Positions 23,949 through 31,251 of a stretch of DNA of 31,783 nucleotides are shown here, piece after piece. The notes beneath the pieces were generated by a model. The model ran no database searches. It was not told where the DNA came from and saw nothing but the letters and a program-made list of their open reading frames with translations. The number at the start of each line of letters is the position of its first letter. Position 1 is the first letter of the stretch. The stretch is from assembly GCA_002383485.1 (NCBI GenBank), contig DFYY01000056.1, forward strand, positions 1-31,783, read 5' to 3'. The DNA comes from Bacteroidales bacterium UBA4070 (GTDB lineage Bacteria > Bacteroidota > Bacteroidia > Bacteroidales > VadinHA17). The translations under genes were made by a program, and so were the position numbers.

Positions 23949-25301
23949 ATGAGAATAGTTATTGCAGGCGCAGGTGAGGTGGGAACGCATCTGGCGAGGA
24001 TGCTCTCGCAGAGCGAACACGAGATAATACTCATCGACTCAGAAGTAGAACGCCTCAAGCCTGTCGATGCAACCATCGACGTGCTGACCTACGAAGGGTC
24101 AGCCACATCGATCAATATTCTGAAGGAAGCTGTCAAGAAGCACACTGACCTCTTCATTGCCGTGGCACACTACGAGGATACGAATATCACGGCTGCCATC
24201 CTTGCCAAAAGACTGGGCGCCAGGAAGGTGATCGCACGTATTGACAACATGGAATACCTCGAGCGGGCGAACAAGGAGTTCTTCCGCGAAATGGGCATTG
24301 ACCACCTGATATACCCGGAACTTATTGCAGCAAAAGAAGTCATCAACCTGCTGAAGGAGACGGGTACCACCGAGTTCATGGACTTTGCCGGCGGACTCCT
24401 TTCATTGTATGTGCAGAAGCTCGAGAAAAACGCACCTGTGCTGAACAAGACCCTCGAGGAAGTCTCCAACTCCTTCGGATCAATTAAATACCGTGCCGTT
24501 GCAATCAAAAGAAACGAGAATACAATCATTCCCCGCGGCAAGGAGGAGTTCAGGGAGGGAGACCTGGCATTTGTCATCTCCACCAAGGAAGGTATCTCTG
24601 ACCTGATGAAGTTTTCCGGCAAGCGAAACGTGCAGGCCAAGAGCATCATGATTCTTGGAGGAAGCCGCATTGGCAGGCATATAGCGCTGAAGCTGCAACA
24701 TGACTGCCAGGTGAAGCTGATAGACATAGACATGGAAAAATGCCGTGATCTGGCAGAGACACTGGAGGAGACCCTTGTGATCCACGGTGACGGCCGTGAC
24801 GGGAACCTGCTTGCCGAAGAGGGGTTGCAGCATATGGACGCCTTCGTGGCAGTGACCGGCAATTCAGAGACCAATATCCTCTCCTGCCTCCTGGCCAAAA
24901 AAATTGGTGTTATGAAGACCATCGCGGAGGTGGAGAACATGGAATATATCAACCTGGCTGAAAACTCAGGCATTGACACCATTATCAACAAGAAGATTGC
25001 CACCGCCAGCCGTATATTCCGTCACACGATGAATCCGAATGTCACCCAGGTAAAGATGATGACCGGTACGGAGGCTGAGGTTATAGAATACAATGTTCCG
25101 GAGAATGCCCGCATCACAGACGGACCACTGAAACTGATTGATTTCCCGAAGGATGCCATCGTAGGCGGAGGTATCCGAAACTACAAGTCTTATATCGCCA
25201 CGGGTGATACGCTTATTCAGGCCAACGACAAGGTTGTGGTGTTTGCTCTGCCAACGGCGTTCGATAAGCTCAACCGCTTCTTTAACTCAGACAGGCATTA
25301 G
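23949..25301 (+). CDS. trkA: Trk system potassium uptake regulatory protein TrkA
   Basis: A 450-residue cytoplasmic protein made of two tandem RCK units that bind NAD(H) or nucleotides and gate the TrkH potassium channel. The first Rossmann motif GAGEVGTHLARML is at residues 7-19, with IDSEVERL closing the fold. The second starts near 235 with ILGGSRIGRHIALKL and continues IDIDMEKC and VIHGDGRDGNLL. Each is followed by a TrkA-C domain. Length is typical. The partner channel gene trkH, often adjacent in this phylum, is not in the window. The gene is convergent with the next, with only 25 bases between and no clear terminator. Confidence 0.95.
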   Translation: MRIVIAGAGEVGTHLARMLSQSEHEIILIDSEVERLKPVDATIDVLTYEGSATSINILKEAVKKHTDLFIAVAHYEDTNITAAILAKRLGARKVIARIDNMEYLERANKEFFREMGIDHLIYPELIAAKEVINLLKETGTTEFMDFAGGLLSLYVQKLEKNAPVLNKTLEEVSNSFGSIKYRAVAIKRNENTIIPRGKEEFREGDLAFVISTKEGISDLMKFSGKRNVQAKSIMILGGSRIGRHIALKLQHDCQVKLIDIDMEKCRDLAETLEETLVIHGDGRDGNLLAEEGLQHMDAFVAVTGNSETNILSCLLAKKIGVMKTIAEVENMEYINLAENSGIDTIINKKIATASRIFRHTMNPNVTQVKMMTGTEAEVIEYNVPENARITDGPLKLIDFPKDAIVGGGIRNYKSYIATGDTLIQANDKVVVFALPTAFDKLNRFFNSDRH

Positions 25302-25326
25302 AGGGCATAGAGGTCAGCAGGCAGCT

Positions 25327-25941
25327 TCAGAGTTCCAGCACCCCGATCCCCTGTCTCAGGATAACCGGCTCGGGGCCAGTGCAGTCAACCACCGTTGAGG
25401 GTTCGTTGCCGCCAAAGCCTCCGTCTACCACCAGGTCCGCAAAATCATCATACTTTTCGTGAATCAGCTCGGGATCAGTGATATATTCAATGATCTCATC
25501 ATCCTCGTGGATTGAGGTGGTCATCAGCGGCCGTCCCAGATCATGCACGATGGCCTGCGTAATGCTGTTGTCAGTGATACGGATGCCAAGAGTCTTCTTC
25601 CTGTGCCTGAACATTGCCGGTATCTGGTTGTTCGCCGGGACGATAAAGGTGAAAGGGCCGGGAAGATTGCGCTTCAGCAGACGGAATAGATTGTTGTCAT
25701 GAATTACAGTATACTCCGAAAGCTGGCTCATCGACTCAAAGATCATTGACATGTCAGGGTTTCCAGGGTTGAGCCCCTTGAAACGGGCAATGCGCTCAAT
25801 GGCTTTGGATGCCCTGATGTCACACCCCATGGCATATATCGTATCAGTAGGGTAAATGATGATGCCGCCCTGTTCGAGGACGAACGTCACCCTGCGCACA
25901 TAATCGGGGTTCGGGTTTTCCGGGTATATCCTTATCAGCAT
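25327..25941 (-). CDS. YciO/Sua5/YrdC-family protein (threonylcarbamoyl-AMP synthase-like)
   Basis: A 204-residue protein of the Sua5/YrdC fold. TsaC/Sua5 members make threonylcarbamoyl-AMP for tRNA t6A37; the closer E. coli match by eye is YciO, whose physiological role is less clear. Seen are QGGIIIYPTDTIYAMGCDI near 30, RFKGLNPGNPDMSMI near 72, LPGPFTFIVPA near 95, LGIRITDN near 118, MTTSIHEDDEI near 140 and PSTVVDCTGPEPVILRQGIG near the end. The TsaC SANxSG motif is replaced by TSIHEDD, as in YciO-like proteins. It should therefore not be called TsaC without a test. Confidence 0.85.
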   Translation of the reverse strand: MLIRIYPENPNPDYVRRVTFVLEQGGIIIYPTDTIYAMGCDIRASKAIERIARFKGLNPGNPDMSMIFESMSQLSEYTVIHDNNLFRLLKRNLPGPFTFIVPANNQIPAMFRHRKKTLGIRITDNSITQAIVHDLGRPLMTTSIHEDDEIIEYITDPELIHEKYDDFADLVVDGGFGGNEPSTVVDCTGPEPVILRQGIGVLEL

Positions 25942-26000
25942 TCCTGTTTAAAAGTGACGGCAAATATATAAACTTCTCTCAATCAGGTATAATAAAAAAA

Positions 26001-26097
26001 GGGTAAGCTACTCACATCGCACCGCTACAACCTTCTACCCTTGCTGCCTTCCGACCCTGGGGGAGTTCAAAGGGAACTGGTCGTATGAGACTTACCC
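26001..26097 (-). ncRNA. ffs: Signal recognition particle RNA (4.5S, small bacterial type)
   Basis: The minus strand carries the conserved apical core GGGTCGGAAGGCAGCAAGG, the Ffh-binding hairpin with GGAA tetraloop. Outer ends GGGTAAG and CTTACCC pair to close the molecule, giving about 97 bases. It folds as one long irregular hairpin and targets ribosomes making membrane proteins with Ffh. A perfect promoter lies directly upstream, and a run of seven T on the minus strand (A at 25994-26000 on the plus strand) follows the last pair, so the outer stem can double as the terminator. Confidence 0.95.
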
Positions 26098-26101
26098 CGC
26101 A

Positions 26102-26133
26102 CAAAAATAGCAATTTTTACGGCTTCCGCCAAA
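26102..26133 (-). promoter_or_regulatory. Bacteroidota-type promoter of ffs (TTTG-N20-TATTTTTG)
   Basis: On the minus strand, TTTG (26133-26130) and TATTTTTG (26109-26102) both match exactly with 20 bases between. The TTTG end lies five bases before the folded RNA 5' end at 26097, so RNA structure and promoter agree on the start site. Confidence 0.9.
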
Positions 26134-26177
26134 TAATGCCTACTGATTCTTTGGAGCTCTGTTTCCGGCAAATAAAG

Positions 26178-26185
26178 TATATTTG
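26178..26185 (+). promoter_or_regulatory. -7 element (TATATTTG) of the DUF4199-glycosyltransferase pair
   Basis: An exact TAnnTTTG match 25 bases before the ATG at 26211. The nearest TTTG upstream is 24 bases away (26150-26153), slightly too far, so only the -7 half is supported. Confidence 0.45.
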
Positions 26186-26210
26186 TTTTCACAATCTCAA
26201 AAACACTGCA

Positions 26211-26756
26211 ATGGAACAGAAACGGTCTATCTGGAAAGAGACTCTCAATTACGGAATCATACTCGGTCTGATCGGGGTAGGATTCTCAGTTTTAACCTAC
26301 ATGTTCGATCTGACATTCAAAACCTGGATCATCTGGCCAAGCATGCTGCTGAGCCTGGTGGTTCTCTTCCTTCTGCTTCGTTCATACCGTGATCATTACA
26401 ATAACGGGTACATCTCCTATGGTAAGTCAGTGGGAGCCGGTGTGGTCATAAACGTTTACGCCGCCGTCATCACAGCAATATACATCTATGTGCTCTACGC
26501 ATTCATTGATCCGGGATTGATGGATAAGTCGCTTGCAATGGCCGAGACAAAGATGCTTGAGAGAGGTCTTCCCGAGGAGGCAGTTGAAAAGGCCCTGGAG
26601 ATGCAGTCAAAGATGATGAAACCCTGGTTCACCGCTCTCATGGGACTGATTAACAGCGTATTCTACGGCCTGATACTTTCACTGATAGTTTCCCTCTTCG
26701 TAATGAAGAAGGGCAATCCTCTCCTTGACGAGGAAGCTGAAGAACCAAAACAGTAA
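26211..26756 (+). CDS. DUF4199 membrane protein
   Basis: A 181-residue inner-membrane protein of the DUF4199 family, common in Bacteroidota and without known function. Four hydrophobic helices are visible: YGIILGLIGVGFSVLTYMF, WIIWPSMLLSLVVLFLLL, GAGVVINVYAAVITAIYIYV, and a last one with VFYGLILSLIVSLFVM. Between helices 3 and 4 a charged amphipathic stretch (AMAETKMLERGLPEEAVEKALE) lies on one side of the membrane. The frame extends up to 26085, but that overlaps the ffs gene and promoter; ATG 26211 fits. Its stop is one base before the next ATG, so it is tightly coupled to the glycosyltransferase. Confidence 0.85.
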   Translation: MEQKRSIWKETLNYGIILGLIGVGFSVLTYMFDLTFKTWIIWPSMLLSLVVLFLLLRSYRDHYNNGYISYGKSVGAGVVINVYAAVITAIYIYVLYAFIDPGLMDKSLAMAETKMLERGLPEEAVEKALEMQSKMMKPWFTALMGLINSVFYGLILSLIVSLFVMKKGNPLLDEEAEEPKQ

Positions 26757-26757
26757 C

Positions 26758-27717
26758 ATGGATCTTTCCGTAGTAGTTCCCGCTTACAACGAAGCGGAGT
26801 CACTGCCCGAACTGGCAGAGTGGATTGAACGGGTATGCACCGGCGCATCCCTTGATTATGAAGTTATAATAATTGATGATGGCAGTTCTGACAACACCTG
26901 GGATACTGTCAGGATTCTTTCTGCTGCCAACCCGCACCTGAAAGGGGTGCGCTTCCGCCGTAACTATGGCAAAGCCGCTGCACTTCAGACAGGCTTCGAG
27001 GCTGCAAGGGGCGAAGTTGTAATTACTATGGATGCCGATCTTCAGGACAGTCCCGACGAGATCCCGGAACTGGTACGGATGATAAGGGAGGATGGCTATC
27101 ACATCGTCTCCGGGTGGAAGAAAAAGAGGTATGATCCTTTCGTAAAACGAACCACTTCAAAGCTTTACAATTACACGGCAAGGAAATTTTCAGGTATCAG
27201 GCTGCACGATTTCAATTGCGGGCTCAAGGCCTATAACGGAGAGGTGGTCAAGAGCATCGAGGTCTACGGCGAGATGCACAGGTATATCCCGATGCTTGCC
27301 AGGGAGGCAGGTTTCAGGAAGATCGGTGAGAAAATTGTCCAGCACCGCGCACGCAAGTATGGGGTGACGAAGTACGGTCTTGACAGGTTCCTGAAAGGCT
27401 ACCTTGACATGCTGACAATCAGCTTTATCACCAGGTTCGGAAAGAGCCCCATGCACTTCTTCGGGTTGCTGGGGACGCTGATGTTTATTGCCGGATTCGT
27501 CATGGCAGCCTACCTGGGTACCCGCAAACTGATCTTCATCCGGAATGATATGAGGGCGCCGCTGGTGACTGACAGCCCGTGGTTTTACATAGCACTTGCA
27601 GTAATGATCATCGGATCATTCCTGTTCCTTACCGGCTTCCTCGCGGAACTGGTCAACAGGCGCTCATCTGACCGAAACCGTTACCTGGTAAGGGAAAGAC
27701 TGAATATAAAGGTCTGA
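26758..27717 (+). CDS. Glycosyltransferase family 2 (dolichyl/undecaprenyl-phosphate sugar transferase-like)
   Basis: A 319-residue membrane-attached glycosyltransferase of the DPM1/GtrB type, which loads a sugar from a nucleotide donor onto a polyprenyl phosphate. The GT-A fold starts SVVVPAYNEAESL, followed by VIIIDDGSSDNTW, the NYGKAAALQTGF acceptor segment, and the DxD-like metal motif in ITMDADLQDSPDEIP. Two C-terminal helices (FFGLLGTLMFIAGFVMAAYL and FYIALAVMIIGSFLFLTGFL) anchor it. ATG 26758 begins right at the conserved N-terminus. It follows the DUF4199 gene by one base. The stop codon lies inside the first unit of a short tandem repeat. Confidence 0.92.
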   Translation: MDLSVVVPAYNEAESLPELAEWIERVCTGASLDYEVIIIDDGSSDNTWDTVRILSAANPHLKGVRFRRNYGKAAALQTGFEAARGEVVITMDADLQDSPDEIPELVRMIREDGYHIVSGWKKKRYDPFVKRTTSKLYNYTARKFSGIRLHDFNCGLKAYNGEVVKSIEVYGEMHRYIPMLAREAGFRKIGEKIVQHRARKYGVTKYGLDRFLKGYLDMLTISFITRFGKSPMHFFGLLGTLMFIAGFVMAAYLGTRKLIFIRNDMRAPLVTDSPWFYIALAVMIIGSFLFLTGFLAELVNRRSSDRNRYLVRERLNIKV

Positions 27718-27776
27718 AAGTCGAAAGTCTGAAAGTCTGAAAGTCTGAAAGTCGAAAGTCTGAAGGTCTGAAAGTC
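27712..27776 (+). repeat. Short tandem repeat of GTCTGAAA / GTCGAAA units
   Basis: Eight head-to-tail units: the 8-mer GTCTGAAA (one as GTCTGAAG) and the 7-mer GTCGAAA, in the order 8-7-8-8-8-7-8-8, then a partial GTC. The first unit contains the stop codon of the glycosyltransferase. It lies between two convergent genes and contains no stem-loop. Confidence 0.9.
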
Positions 27777-27800
27777 AATAAGCTGATTATAAACTATATA

Positions 27801-28955
27801 TCACTTCTGCCTATTGCCTGACCTCTGCACCTCCCTTGCAAGGCTGCGGATGGCTTCGGTGAGCCTGTCCCAGGAATAGAGTTTCTTCTGCTCTTCGATG
27901 CCGGGAGTGAACCTTTCTTCATCGCCGGCAAAAAAGCGACATATGGCGCCGGCTATTGCCTCCGGCTCAGGATCAACCACGTACCCGCACAGACCGTCAG
28001 GCACTATCTCTGCCAGTCCGCCTACGTTGGTCACTATCATCGGCTTGTTGAAGTGATATGCTATCTGTGTCACTCCGCTCTGTGTCGCACTGCGATAGGG
28101 TTGCACAACCAGGGAAGCGGCTGAGAAGTAATACTTGACCTCGTCGTCGCTGATGAAGTGGGAATGGAAGGTGATCCTCTCTCCCAGCCCGAGGCTGTGG
28201 ATAAGATCAAAATAGGGTTTTTCATCTTCATAAAACTCCCCGGCTACAATTAGCTTCACCCCCAGGTCACGTATGCACTGTTCACCCATCGCCCTGAGGA
28301 GAAGATCCAGCCCTTTGTAACCGCGTATGAATCCGAAGAAAAGAATGAAGCGATCAGTAGGAGAGAGCTTGAGGCGCACAATGGCCTCGGCACGCGAGAC
28401 AGGGACGCTGTAGTTATCAAACAGCGGGTGCGGCGAGATCACACAGGGCATGTCAGCAGAGAACTGCCTGAGATCGTTCTTCACCGCCTTGGTCATAACC
28501 AGTGCACCGTCAATGCTCTTAACAAAGAATTTTGTCAGGAGCTTGTCACCGATCCTATTTTCATGAGGCACCACATTGTCAAAGATCGTTACTACGCGGG
28601 TGTATTTGTTGCTGCGTACCAGTCTTGCGATGAATCCCAGCGCCGGGGCCAGGAATGGAAGCCAGTACCGCATTATCACCAGGTCAGGACGGGTACGCCT
28701 GAGACGTAAACCGATGTTAAACCAGTTGATGGGGTTGACTGAATTAATGGCGCGGGTTATGGGTACACCTTCCGGTGCATAGCCATGGTCATACTGAGAT
28801 TTACCCGGGAACAGGAACGAGGGATACTGCAGCCTGAATGTGTATATGGCAGCCGCATCACCCTCCTGCAGCAGTTGCTGGGCCAGTCTTTCATTGTATG
28901 CGGCAATACCACCCCTGTATGGGTGAGCAGGACCACAGATTACAATTCGCATCAT
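27801..28955 (-). CDS. Glycosyltransferase family 4 (group 1)
   Basis: A 384-residue GT-B-fold transferase that moves a sugar from a nucleotide donor during envelope polysaccharide or glycan assembly. The N-terminal MRIVICGPAHPYRGGIAAY contains the glycine-rich acceptor-side loop; RFILFFGFIRGYKGLDLLL begins the donor domain; and YRSATQSGVTQIAYHFNKP then VTNVGGLAEIVPDG hold the donor-site acidic residue region. Acceptor and donor are unknown. The ATG at 28955 overlaps the TGA of the preceding saccharopine-dehydrogenase-like gene by four bases (ATGA), so translation of the pair is probably coupled. A second ATG follows at once. Confidence 0.9.
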   Translation of the reverse strand: MMRIVICGPAHPYRGGIAAYNERLAQQLLQEGDAAAIYTFRLQYPSFLFPGKSQYDHGYAPEGVPITRAINSVNPINWFNIGLRLRRTRPDLVIMRYWLPFLAPALGFIARLVRSNKYTRVVTIFDNVVPHENRIGDKLLTKFFVKSIDGALVMTKAVKNDLRQFSADMPCVISPHPLFDNYSVPVSRAEAIVRLKLSPTDRFILFFGFIRGYKGLDLLLRAMGEQCIRDLGVKLIVAGEFYEDEKPYFDLIHSLGLGERITFHSHFISDDEVKYYFSAASLVVQPYRSATQSGVTQIAYHFNKPMIVTNVGGLAEIVPDGLCGYVVDPEPEAIAGAICRFFAGDEERFTPGIEEQKKLYSWDRLTEAIRSLAREVQRSGNRQK

Positions 28956-30187
28956 AGCCTTCCGCGGTCGGAATCAACCCAGTCAGCCAGGTAACGATAC
29001 TGCGGCTCGAGATTACCACCGGAAGTAAGGGTGGCACGCTGAATCATCGGCGAATCATTGCCATTAAACAGGTCATGCAACACGTTCTCTATCAGTTGTT
29101 TGCCGAAGTCGCCAGATGCGTCCCGCGGGAGCTCGCCAGGCAGGTTGTCAATCGACATCACTGCTATGCTGTCAGGATGACTGAAAGCCTCTTCCTCGCA
29201 GTGTTTGTGTCTGTTGTAGCCGTAAAACGGATCTGCAATTGTAGTGGCCCTCAACGTGGTGGGGATGGGCCCGCCGATGTCACAACTGATATCGCCTATG
29301 ACCGAAATCCTGAAATCAGGTTTCTCAACATCCTCTTTTGTAAAGAATACCGGCGATCTGGGGTCCCAGAAGTGTCCGGTAATGAGCACATCGGTCACTT
29401 TGGTATATTTTAGGAAGTCGGACCGGTAATCCTCGGGATGCTGGATGAATGTATTGAAATCGAACGGGCGTCCGTCAACGTGTTTCACGTAGTGTTGCGG
29501 GCCTACCTGGCATACTGTTGGTACGTCATATTCCTTCGTCAGGAACTCCTCAGGGGTCACGCGGAGCAGGTTCGTGCAGTTGGCCAGTGTCTCCATGGCA
29601 CCGTTTGCAACACGTCCTTCTCCCGTCACGAGGATCTTGAGACCGGGTTTCAGCTGTATCAGCCTGAGGCCTGCCCACATCTCATCCAGATCATGGCACT
29701 GGTATGCGGGTTTCAGCTTGAAGCGGTTGCTTTTTATACCCCTGGCCCTGAGAGCGTTATAAGCGCCAACAATGCCCGCCCAGCGACCGAAGGCAACAAC
29801 CCGCTGACCCTTGTCGGTGGTCAGGTATTCATAGTCTATCAATCTGACCTGACGTTTAAGTATCTCACGCAGCATTTCGAGGTTATGGTCCTGTTTTTTC
29901 GCCACATGGGCAAAGAAGAGGTATGTCTTTCCCGGGATGAAAAACCGTTTATCGACCTCCTTGACACCCATCAGGATGTCACAGTTGCTGAGGTCTTCCC
30001 GCAGAGGGATTTTAAGGTATTTGTATTCCTCGTCCGTAAAGCAACGGATATCCGACGGCTGAACATAGAATTCCACGAACGGGTATTTTTTCCTTAGTTC
30101 GACCACCTGTGCCGGGGTAAGGGGTACTCTTCTGTCTGGCGGTATTTTTGTTTCACGAACCAGTCCTACCTTGACTCTCTTTTCCAT
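28952..30187 (-). CDS. Saccharopine dehydrogenase (LYS1-type)-like / alanine dehydrogenase-family oxidoreductase
   Basis: A 411-residue NAD(P)-dependent oxidoreductase of the alanine dehydrogenase/transhydrogenase superfamily. KVGLVRETKIPPDRRVPLTP is the typical N-terminus with the substrate-site arginines, then YLFFAHVAKKQ, a GRWAGIVGAYNALRARG segment, and the nucleotide-binding KILVTGEGRVANGAMETL. GDISCDIGGPIPTT and DNLPGELPRDAS near the end match the LYS1 saccharopine dehydrogenase family (lysine-forming). Yeast LYS1 has about 370 residues, so this is slightly longer. The substrate is not proven. It is divergent from the tmRNA gene and overlaps the downstream glycosyltransferase by four bases. 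Confidence 0.8.
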   Translation of the reverse strand: MEKRVKVGLVRETKIPPDRRVPLTPAQVVELRKKYPFVEFYVQPSDIRCFTDEEYKYLKIPLREDLSNCDILMGVKEVDKRFFIPGKTYLFFAHVAKKQDHNLEMLREILKRQVRLIDYEYLTTDKGQRVVAFGRWAGIVGAYNALRARGIKSNRFKLKPAYQCHDLDEMWAGLRLIQLKPGLKILVTGEGRVANGAMETLANCTNLLRVTPEEFLTKEYDVPTVCQVGPQHYVKHVDGRPFDFNTFIQHPEDYRSDFLKYTKVTDVLITGHFWDPRSPVFFTKEDVEKPDFRISVIGDISCDIGGPIPTTLRATTIADPFYGYNRHKHCEEEAFSHPDSIAVMSIDNLPGELPRDASGDFGKQLIENVLHDLFNGNDSPMIQRATLTSGGNLEPQYRYLADWVDSDRGRL

Positions 30188-30246
30188 GTAAGAATAATTT
30201 AGTCTTGCCGTGAAGATAAGAAATCGGCCCGATTTTTGCGAAGACT

Positions 30247-30279
30247 TTTGTCAGAGCGACGTATAAATGAGTAATTTTG
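30247..30279 (+). promoter_or_regulatory. Bacteroidota-type promoter of the tmRNA gene (TTTG-N21-TAATTTTG)
   Basis: TTTG at 30247-30250 and TAATTTTG at 30272-30279 match exactly with 21 bases between. The predicted start near 30284 lies about 15 bases before the mature 5' end, which RNase P would trim. Confidence 0.85.
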
Positions 30280-30298
30280 CGTTGTGGATACCACAAAT

Positions 30299-30691
30299 GG
30301 GGCTGACCTGGTTTTGACAGCAAGCCGCGGTGGTATGTAAGCATGCAGAGTAGGGTGACGCATCTCTATAACTTGTGTCTCACAACAACAACTGGCGAGA
30401 ATAACTACGCTCTTGCTGCGTAACCTGCTAAGCAGATTATGCTTTATCCCGGCACAAGGTGCCGGGACGAGACGTTTCCCGGGCGGTGATGCCCTGTACC
30501 AACCCGATAAGGAAGCGCACGCAATTCAGGGATTGCCTGATGGTCTCTCCAGCCTGACGGTGAAATAAAAGGAGATAAGGAGTGATTCGGATGTCTGCCA
30601 CCTGGTCATTCCCGACAATCAAGGCAGAATAAGCATGTAGAAAGCATATGGTCGCCTTGCCTGGACGCGGGTTCGACTCCCGCCAGCTCCA
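30299..30691 (+). ncRNA. ssrA: Transfer-messenger RNA (tmRNA)
   Basis: About 393 bases. The 5' end GGGGCTGACCTGG and the 3' end with GGTTCGACTCCCGCCAGCTCC form the tRNA-like half: acceptor stem GGGGCTG with CAGCTCC (one G-U pair) and a T-arm. The message part contains GGC GAG AAT AAC TAC GCT CTT GCT GCG TAA at 30394-30423, a GENNYALAA tag after the charged alanine, as known in Bacteroides and Porphyromonas. The RNA rescues stalled ribosomes and tags the peptide for proteolysis with SmpB. The terminal CCA is not encoded (the DNA reads ACAA). It has a perfect promoter and terminator. Confidence 0.97.
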
Positions 30692-30699
30692 CAACCTTT

Positions 30700-30743
30700 G
30701 ACCCCAATTAATTTGATTTTCAGTTAATTGGGGTCTTTGTTTT
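30700..30743 (+). terminator. Rho-independent terminator of the tmRNA gene
   Basis: A 12-pair perfect stem (GACCCCAATTAA with TTAATTGGGGTC) encloses a 12-base loop and is followed by TTTGTTTT. It starts nine bases past the tmRNA 3' end. Confidence 0.92.
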
Positions 30744-30897
30744 ACTACTTTCCTCTACTTTTCCTCAATTCTTATCTGATATAAGTTCTACTTCTTATTT
30801 AATAATCAGTATGTTAATTTTAAGTATCATATAAATTAAGGATAAAGATATTCAAAATGACACATAAGTTAGCTATGTAGCTCGATATTAAACATAT

Positions 30898-31023
30898 ATG
30901 AAGTCACAAAATCACGATTTGGAATCTATCATCATAGAGCAGCGAGACATATTAAAGAAGGCCGGAACATTTCTTGCAATTAGAAAACCACCTTATCAGG
31001 GGTGGTTCATTCTTATTTCTTAA
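30898..31023 (+). CDS. Possible 41-residue ORF, unknown
   Basis: An ATG-to-TAA frame of 41 codons beginning MKSQNHDLESIIIEQ and ending KPPYQGWFILIS. No ribosome-binding site, promoter or known motif is visible. Its 3' third overlaps a stem-loop (AACCACC with GGTGGTT, 30986-31007) followed by a T-rich stretch, which could be a terminator. It may be a relic of an older gene or a chance frame; I do not recognise it. Confidence 0.25.
   Translation: MKSQNHDLESIIIEQRDILKKAGTFLAIRKPPYQGWFILIS
30986..31020 (+). terminator. Stem-loop with T-rich tail, possible terminator
   Basis: AACCACC at 30986-30992 pairs with GGTGGTT at 31001-31007 across an eight-base loop, followed by a T-rich tail (CATTCTTATTTCT). 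It lies within the end of the possible 41-codon ORF, so its role is unsure. Confidence 0.4.
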
Positions 31024-31251
31024 TCAAACTTGTTATTTGAATTGCACGTCTCCTCAGTATCTCAGTTAAATATCACCTATTTTTTAATTCTACTTTGACA
31101 GATTAAAAAACAGCCTGTAAGTTACATGAAATTCAAATAGTTTCGCTATATTCAAGTCATCGAGAAACAAGCCTTTCGGCACCAAAAATGTTTAGTACAA
31201 GTTAAAAAAAGTAAAGATTATGGAAAAACACTGGCCTCGTCTCTAAAGAGG

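Larger units (their letters stand above)
30744..31251. other. AT-rich gene-poor stretch between tmRNA and an insertion sequence
   Basis: About 500 bases, distinctly more AT-rich than the rest of the window. It holds a possible 41-codon ORF at 30898-31023, a stem-loop at 30986-31007 and an 8-codon mini-ORF at 31220-31246. No copy of the tmRNA 3' end or other attachment-site repeat is seen. The left end of the insertion sequence must lie in it, but cannot be fixed without the right end. Confidence 0.6.

Noticed and set aside
26085..26210. Upstream extension of the DUF4199 frame
   Set aside because: It overlaps the ffs gene and its promoter; the -7 element at 26178 lies inside it.
27712..27781. 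Short tandem repeats as a CRISPR array
   Set aside because: Units are only 7-8 bases with no spacers and no cas genes in the window.
30221..30235. AAATCG/CGATTT palindrome between the dehydrogenase and the tmRNA gene
   Set aside because: Six pairs with weak AT content and no known operator match; not enough to call a regulatory site.
30684..31251. Integrative-element attachment site at the tmRNA 3' end
   Set aside because: No direct repeat of the tmRNA 3' end and no integrase appear in the window.
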